This document shows, piece by piece, positions 6,694 through 9,359 of a stretch of DNA of 9,359 bases (within the stretch, counting starts at the first letter, position 1; each line of letters opens with the position of its first letter). The notes below the pieces were generated by a model. That model did no database searches. It was not told the origin of the DNA and saw only the letters and a list, made by a program, of their open reading frames with translations. The translations under genes were made by a program, and so were the position numbers. The stretch is from the NCBI GenBank assembly GCA_014871545.1, contig WGSR01000048.1, positions 1 through 9,359 on the forward strand. Reading direction: 5' to 3'. The DNA comes from Collinsella sp. Lineage in GTDB: Bacteria > Actinomycetota > Coriobacteriia > Coriobacteriales > Coriobacteriaceae.

Positions 6694-7839
6694 CTAAGCG
6701 GTGGGGAGTTCTGGCGTGTTAGCCGGCTGCTGCGGCTTGAGGTGGGCGTTGCGCCAGATGATTTGGATGATGTAACCGAGCATAAAGACAAAGGCCACGC
6801 CACTGATGAAGTCGCCTACGAGGGGAAGCCCCGTGAGGGCGCCTGCGATTACGCCGCCCACAGCCGCCATGGCGTAGCGGTTCTGGCTGTTTCCGACCAT
6901 GCGCGCGATCGCGCACCCCGCAAAGGCGCTCGACACCAGTGCGATACCAATAACACCGCACAAGAGGGCTCCGGCAAGCGACAGACCAGCGATAGAGATA
7001 ATCAGCAGTAGGACGGCGGGGACGATAGCAATCGTGCTCAGAAGACCGCTCACCCACAGGGGCATGGGGCGCTGGTGGAGCATGCCGGCGGCGCTGGCAG
7101 TCGCGCGCGGAAAGACGAGCTCGAGCAGCAGAGCGACAAAGCAGGTCGAGAGTGCCGCGGCGACGATACCGCCGATGACATCGTTAACGGTGGAAGTATC
7201 CTCGTTCTCGGTGCGGTCGATCTTGAGCGCGCCGACCTCGGCTCCCGCGGCACGCTCGGCGTCCTCGGAGACGTGCGCGTTCACGGTGCCGGTGATGTGG
7301 GCGTTCTTGCCCAGGATGAGCTTGTCGGCCCAAACCTCGACATCGCCCTCGACGGTGCCATCGATGGTCACCGTGTTGCCCGCAAGCGCTGCCGACTTGG
7401 TAAAGCCGCGCAGGGCAACCGTCTCGCCTATCGCGTAAAAACAGTTGGCGGTGCTGTCGGAATTGAGCACAACGTGCTGACCGACGACCGTGACGCTGCC
7501 ATCAACCGTGGTCTTGGCGATATCGATAGTGCGTGCCGCCAAGCGGACGGCGCCGCCCACCGTGCAGTCGCGAATTGAGAGGGTATCGCCCGCAGCGATG
7601 ATATCGTGGTCGATGGAAGCATCGTCCAAGTTGAGGGCCTGACCGGCCCAGTACAGGTCACCCTCGACGCCGGACGGATTGGCGTCATTGTCGGTCGCAA
7701 GTACGTTGCCTGCGGTGTCCGTGCCGGCGAACGACGCCGTGGGAAGCGCAGTGATCGCCAGTGCGATGAGCGCGAATGCCATAAGCAGGCAGCGACGCAT
7801 TTTGTGTGACGTCGTCGCCACGGTTTGATTGAAAGTCAT
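6694..7839 (-). CDS. Exported bactofilin-like beta-helix protein with C-terminal multi-pass membrane domain
   Basis: A 381-residue protein. The ATG (complement of 7837-7839) has AAAAGGA 6 bases upstream; a second ATG at codon 14 lacks this. Residues 14-38 form a signal peptide or anchor (MRRCLL, hydrophobic core, ASFA). Residues about 58-190 are short hydrophobic-alternating repeats rich in G, D, T and V (GDLYWAGQ, GGAVRLAARTIDIAKT, GSVTVVGQHVVL, GNTVTIDGTVEGDVEVWADKL). These are typical of the right-handed beta-helix of bactofilin/polymer-forming proteins. A charged linker (190-218) leads to about four or five membrane segments (about 219-243, 260-310, 320-362) and a polar tail. Topology implies that the beta-helix faces outside, unlike classical cytosolic bactofilins. 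Similar architectures are annotated as polymer-forming or hypothetical membrane proteins; the function is unknown. A separate promoter is likely, given the 107-base gap from the leftward gene upstream. Confidence 0.8.
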   Translation of the reverse strand: MTFNQTVATTSHKMRRCLLMAFALIALAITALPTASFAGTDTAGNVLATDNDANPSGVEGDLYWAGQALNLDDASIDHDIIAAGDTLSIRDCTVGGAVRLAARTIDIAKTTVDGSVTVVGQHVVLNSDSTANCFYAIGETVALRGFTKSAALAGNTVTIDGTVEGDVEVWADKLILGKNAHITGTVNAHVSEDAERAAGAEVGALKIDRTENEDTSTVNDVIGGIVAAALSTCFVALLLELVFPRATASAAGMLHQRPMPLWVSGLLSTIAIVPAVLLLIISIAGLSLAGALLCGVIGIALVSSAFAGCAIARMVGNSQNRYAMAAVGGVIAGALTGLPLVGDFISGVAFVFMLGYIIQIIWRNAHLKPQQPANTPELPTA

Positions 7840-7852
7840 GGTTGATCCTTTT

Positions 7853-7877
7853 GTTAGGTGTTCGGCATATACCTAAC
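7853..7877. promoter_or_regulatory. 7-bp inverted repeat in the 5' region of the bactofilin-like gene
   Basis: GTTAGGT (7853-7859) and ACCTAAC (7871-7877) are perfect complements around an 11-base centre. The repeat lies 13-38 bases upstream of the start codon. It could be an operator overlapping the promoter or a leader hairpin. TATA-like bases lie in its centre, but I cannot place a convincing -35/-10 pair. Confidence 0.4.
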
Positions 7878-7946
7878 AGGGTACCCAACGCGTGGGCGCT
7901 CTAAAAGAACCTCTCGGTTGCATTTCGAAGGGTCGTGCCGTGCTGT

Positions 7947-8636
7947 CTACTTTTTACGGTGCAAGAAGCGTGCGATGTCTTCTTCGGTGGGGCTTTTGAT
8001 GTCAAAGCGCAGCGAGAGCCAGCGCAGACCCATGGTCACGACAACGCATACGACCAGCGCGGCGACATTGCTCATGATGCCGCTCATAACGAGACACACG
8101 TAGCTTGTCGATCCGGCGATGGCGGCGATGGCATAAAAGTTAGTACGTTGGAAAATGCCCGGAACCACGCCCATAAAGCCGTCGCGCAACATGCCGCCGC
8201 CCACCGCGGTGAAAAAGCCCATCATGATGCACACCGCCGGCGCAAAGCCGTAGACCAGCGCCTTGTCTGCTCCAGTGGCGGCGTAGATGCCGACCGAGAT
8301 GATGTCGAGCAGGGGAATGAGTTTTTCGGGTTTGTCAACGATTGCCGGGAAAATATAGATGATGGCCGCCGTGGCAATGGAAAGCGGGAGTGCCATCGGC
8401 TGGTTGAGGATGTAGACGTTGCCCACCTGCAGCGTCATGTCGCGCAAGAGACCTCCGCCCAGACCGCAGACCACCGCGAGCGCGACCGCGCCCACCAGGT
8501 CAAGCTTGTGCTCGCGCGCGACCAACACGCCCGAGATTGAAGCCGCGACGACGGCGAACATTTCGAGCCAAAACGGGATGGCGACCATGGCATCCGTGGC
8601 GTGTGAGGTAACGGTCATAGCGGCGACGACGGGCAA
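7947..8636 (-). CDS. TRIC-family (UPF0126/YadS-like) membrane protein
   Basis: A 229-residue membrane protein with two homologous halves of about three membrane segments each, the signature of the UPF0126/TRIC (trimeric intracellular cation channel) family. The paired glycine-rich motifs are GLGGGLLRD (58-66) and GGGMLRD (146-152), each entering or following a membrane segment. Bacterial members of this fold form monovalent-cation-permeable trimers; some are linked to glycine uptake or other small solutes, so the substrate here is open. I chose a TTG start (complement of 8634-8636) because AAAGGA (complement of 8644-8649) lies 7 bases upstream. The ATG 18 bases downstream (complement of 8616-8618) has no Shine-Dalgarno sequence and would give 223 residues. 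The basic tail FLHRKK ends at TAG (complement of 7947-7949). The next leftward gene starts 107 bases further on, with no strong terminator between. Confidence 0.88.
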   Translation of the reverse strand: MPVVAAMTVTSHATDAMVAIPFWLEMFAVVAASISGVLVAREHKLDLVGAVALAVVCGLGGGLLRDMTLQVGNVYILNQPMALPLSIATAAIIYIFPAIVDKPEKLIPLLDIISVGIYAATGADKALVYGFAPAVCIMMGFFTAVGGGMLRDGFMGVVPGIFQRTNFYAIAAIAGSTSYVCLVMSGIMSNVAALVVCVVVTMGLRWLSLRFDIKSPTEEDIARFLHRKK

Positions 8637-8749
8637 GATGGGGTCCTTTGGGTTGCTGGTTTAGACAATGCCCGTACATAGTACATGGTTGGCGGGCCTG
8701 GCGACCCTATTGCTCGGTAAACGGTCGGGACTGGATGCGGGCGTAGGCA

Positions 8750-8818
8750 CCAAACGTGTACATCAGCCTCCAAAGATGTCAAAAAATGTCGGTTTTGGAG
8801 GGTGACGTACATGTTTGG
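8750..8818. repeat. 25-base imperfect inverted repeat (large hairpin)
   Basis: The arms 8750-8774 and 8794-8818 are complementary at 22 of 25 positions, and one mismatch is a possible G-U pair in RNA. They enclose a 19-base loop with an A6 run and two ATGTC copies. It lies upstream of the TRIC-family gene, about 115 bases from its start, and resembles a palindromic intergenic repeat more than an operator. Its right end is 42 bases from the hairpin element at 8861. Confidence 0.7.
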
Positions 8819-8860
8819 GGGTCTGGGTTGATGTTGAACGCGATGGGGGCGTGGCTGAAT

Positions 8861-9000
8861 AGGAGGGATGTCCAAATTTTGAGCGGAGCTCAAAATTTAT
8901 CCGGTCGGCTTACGCCGACCGCGCTGCGCTAAAAACGCGCCACGGGCGCGTTTTCTTTACGCTCCGCGCCCTGGCGGGTTCGAATCCCTCCTCCTCCGCC
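8861..9000 (+). other. Hairpin-cluster element framed by tRNA-Ser-like ends (degenerate tRNA, structured RNA or mobile palindrome)
   Basis: The outer pair AGGAGGGAT (8861-8869) with ATCCCTCCT (8984-8992) is a perfect 9-bp complement. Inside are three hairpins. Stem A is 8874-8884 with 8888-8898 (11 bp, GGA loop). Stem B is 8902-8909 with 8914-8921 (8 bp, TTAC loop). Stem C is 8932-8941 with 8945-8954 (10 bp, ACG loop), extended imperfectly outward to about 8922-8966. The 5' dodecamer GGAGGGATGTCC (8862-8873) reads like the start of a serine tRNA. The last 25 bases (8976-9000) equal the T-arm and acceptor 3' strand of tRNA-Ser(CGA). The D arm, anticodon arm and variable arm of a tRNA are absent and the final A of CCA is G. 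No protein is encoded. I infer a tRNA gene invaded by, or replaced with, a palindromic cassette; a folded RNA is the alternative. Confidence 0.6.
8976..9000 (+). repeat. 25-base inverted copy of the tRNA-Ser(CGA) 3' end
   Basis: These 25 bases are the exact reverse complement of 9066-9090, the T-arm and acceptor 3' strand of the adjacent tRNA-Ser(CGA) up to CC of CCA. The match stops abruptly on both sides. The arms are separated by 65 bases holding the tRNA terminator. Confidence 0.9.
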
Positions 9001-9020
9001 GTATTTGCTTGTAAGGGACT

Positions 9021-9053
9021 CAAAAGAAAAAAGCTCCCATTCTCGGGAGCTTT
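9021..9053 (-). terminator. Terminator of tRNA-Ser(CGA)
   Basis: A 9-bp stem (AAAGCTCCC 9030-9038 with GGGAGCTTT 9045-9053) has a 6-base loop. Read leftward it is followed by a T-rich run (complement of 9021-9032, broken by a single C). It lies 12 bases after the tRNA 3' end. Confidence 0.88.
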
Positions 9054-9064
9054 CTCAATCTAAA

Positions 9065-9155
9065 TGGCGGAGGAGGAGGGATTCGAACCCTCGTGACCTT
9101 ATACAGGCCAAACGGTTTTCGAGACCGCCGCATTCAACCACTCTGCCACCCCTCC
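9065..9155 (-). tRNA. tRNA-Ser(CGA)
   Basis: A 91-base class II tRNA on the minus strand. The acceptor 5' strand GGAGGGG (complement of 9149-9155) pairs with CTCCTCC with one G-U; the discriminator is G and CCA is encoded (complement of 9065-9067). The anticodon loop CTCGAAA gives CGA (complement of 9119-9121), reading UCG. A long variable arm and T arm (GAGGG-TTCGAAT-CCCTC) are present. A G discriminator, long variable arm and CGA anticodon all indicate serine. Confidence 0.97.
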
Positions 9156-9164
9156 GCGTGGGGT

Positions 9165-9195
9165 AAAAACAAAGCAGGCTCGAAGGCCTGCTTTG
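9165..9195 (-). terminator. Terminator-like hairpin between the two serine tRNA genes
   Basis: A 10-bp stem (9170-9179 with 9186-9195), read leftward, is followed by TTTTT (complement of 9165-9169). It lies 9 bases after tRNA-Ser(GGA). Only 9 bases separate the T run from the 5' end of tRNA-Ser(CGA), so termination must be partial or tRNA-Ser(CGA) must have a promoter overlapping upstream DNA. Confidence 0.8.
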
Positions 9196-9203
9196 GAATT
9201 AAC

Positions 9204-9294
9204 TGGCGGAGAGTCAGGGATTTGAACCCTGGAGACGCTTTTGACGCCTACACGATTTCCAATCGTGCTCCTTCGGCCACTCGGACAACTCTCC
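9204..9294 (-). tRNA. tRNA-Ser(GGA)
   Basis: A 91-base class II tRNA on the minus strand. The acceptor GGAGAGT (complement of 9288-9294) pairs perfectly with ACTCTCC; the discriminator is G and CCA is encoded (complement of 9204-9206). The anticodon loop TTGGAAA gives GGA (complement of 9258-9260), reading UCC and UCU. The long variable arm contains GGCGTC..AAAAGCGTC and the T loop is TTCAAAT. It lies first in the leftward tandem pair, behind a clear promoter. Confidence 0.97.
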
Positions 9295-9310
9295 GTTAAA
9301 TGCGAAAGTC

Positions 9311-9338
9311 AGTATACACGAGGAATCGCAAAGTGCAA
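9311..9338 (-). promoter_or_regulatory. Promoter of the tandem tRNA-Ser genes
   Basis: On the minus strand, TTGCAC (complement of 9333-9338) and TATACT (complement of 9311-9316) form a sigma-70-type pair with a 16-base spacer. The -10 box matches at 5 of 6 positions. It ends 16 bases before the tRNA-Ser(GGA) 5' end, a normal distance for a short tRNA leader. Confidence 0.75.
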
Positions 9339-9359
9339 ACAGAAAAGTTGGCATTTTTT

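Noticed and set aside
7901..7920. Terminator after the TRIC-family gene
   Set aside because: The stem is only 4 bp (AACC/GGTT); its CTTTT tail alone is not enough.
7935..8540. A 201-codon rightward frame opposite the TRIC-family gene
   Set aside because: It is a shadow of a convincing membrane protein gene; the product is His/Asp/Arg-rich and unlike any family.
8861..8884. AGGAGGG followed by ATG as a ribosome site and start
   Set aside because: The spacing is about one base and the frame stops after four codons.
8615..8893. A 92-codon leftward frame across the TRIC-gene upstream region
   Set aside because: It runs through the palindrome and part of the hairpin element and has no protein features.
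8861..9001. A functional third serine tRNA
   Set aside because: The D, anticodon and variable arms cannot be formed, the T stem has a C/T mismatch, and CCA is CCG.
9093..9299. A 68-codon frame over the tRNA genes
   Set aside because: It lies across two well-defined tRNAs and a terminator.
1..9359. CRISPR array, phage genes or transposase
   Set aside because: No regularly spaced direct repeats and no integrase, transposase or reverse transcriptase frame was found; the hairpin element is not linked to any such gene here.

Overview
The window looks like chromosome of a high-GC Gram-positive gut actinobacterium of the Coriobacteriia, most likely Collinsella or a close relative. This is inferred from protein style, from the G/C-rich third codon positions outside the adhesin gene, and from the short intergenic repeat motifs; no marker here fixes the species. 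There are five protein-coding genes (one cut by the left edge), one very short coupled reading frame, two serine tRNA genes, several hairpin terminators and an unusual hairpin-rich element.

Layout. Positions 1-698 hold the 3' end of typA/bipA, a ribosome-associated GTPase gene, closed by a strong terminator (726-760). An AT-richer spacer of about 360 bases (761-1124) follows, with a possible promoter, an inverted repeat and a C8 tract. Next is a two-gene sortase-substrate (pilus-type) operon on the + strand. The first gene (1125-4865) encodes a 1246-residue wall-anchored adhesin with five repeated isopeptide-type modules, a SpaA-type domain, an FctA-type domain and an LPEAG sorting signal. 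The second (4858-6501) encodes a 547-residue fimbrial backbone-type subunit with an MPSTG sorting signal. They overlap by 8 bases. A third start codon with a very strong Shine-Dalgarno sequence overlaps the end of the second gene but opens only 17 codons. It sits where a pilus sortase gene would be expected, and no sortase is present in the window. A hairpin at 6609-6647 probably terminates transcription from both sides.

Two leftward genes follow. One (6694-7839) encodes an exported bactofilin-like beta-helix fused to a multi-pass membrane domain. The other (7947-8636) encodes a TRIC/UPF0126-family membrane protein that probably starts at TTG. Upstream of the latter lies a 25-base imperfect inverted repeat (8750-8818).

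The right end carries tRNA-Ser(CGA) (9065-9155) and tRNA-Ser(GGA) (9204-9294), both leftward, each with an encoded CCA and a following terminator. A good promoter (9311-9338) precedes the pair. Facing them, at 8861-9000 on the + strand, is the most unusual item: three perfect hairpins enclosed by a 9-bp complementary pair. The block begins with a tRNA-Ser-like 5' dodecamer and ends with 25 bases identical to the 3' end of the neighbouring tRNA-Ser(CGA). It resembles a tRNA-Ser gene whose middle has been replaced by a hairpin cassette, or a structured RNA or mobile palindromic element built on tRNA ends.

How the genes work together: the two pilus-type proteins probably form one surface structure that needs a sortase encoded elsewhere. 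The other genes are unrelated housekeeping or envelope functions.
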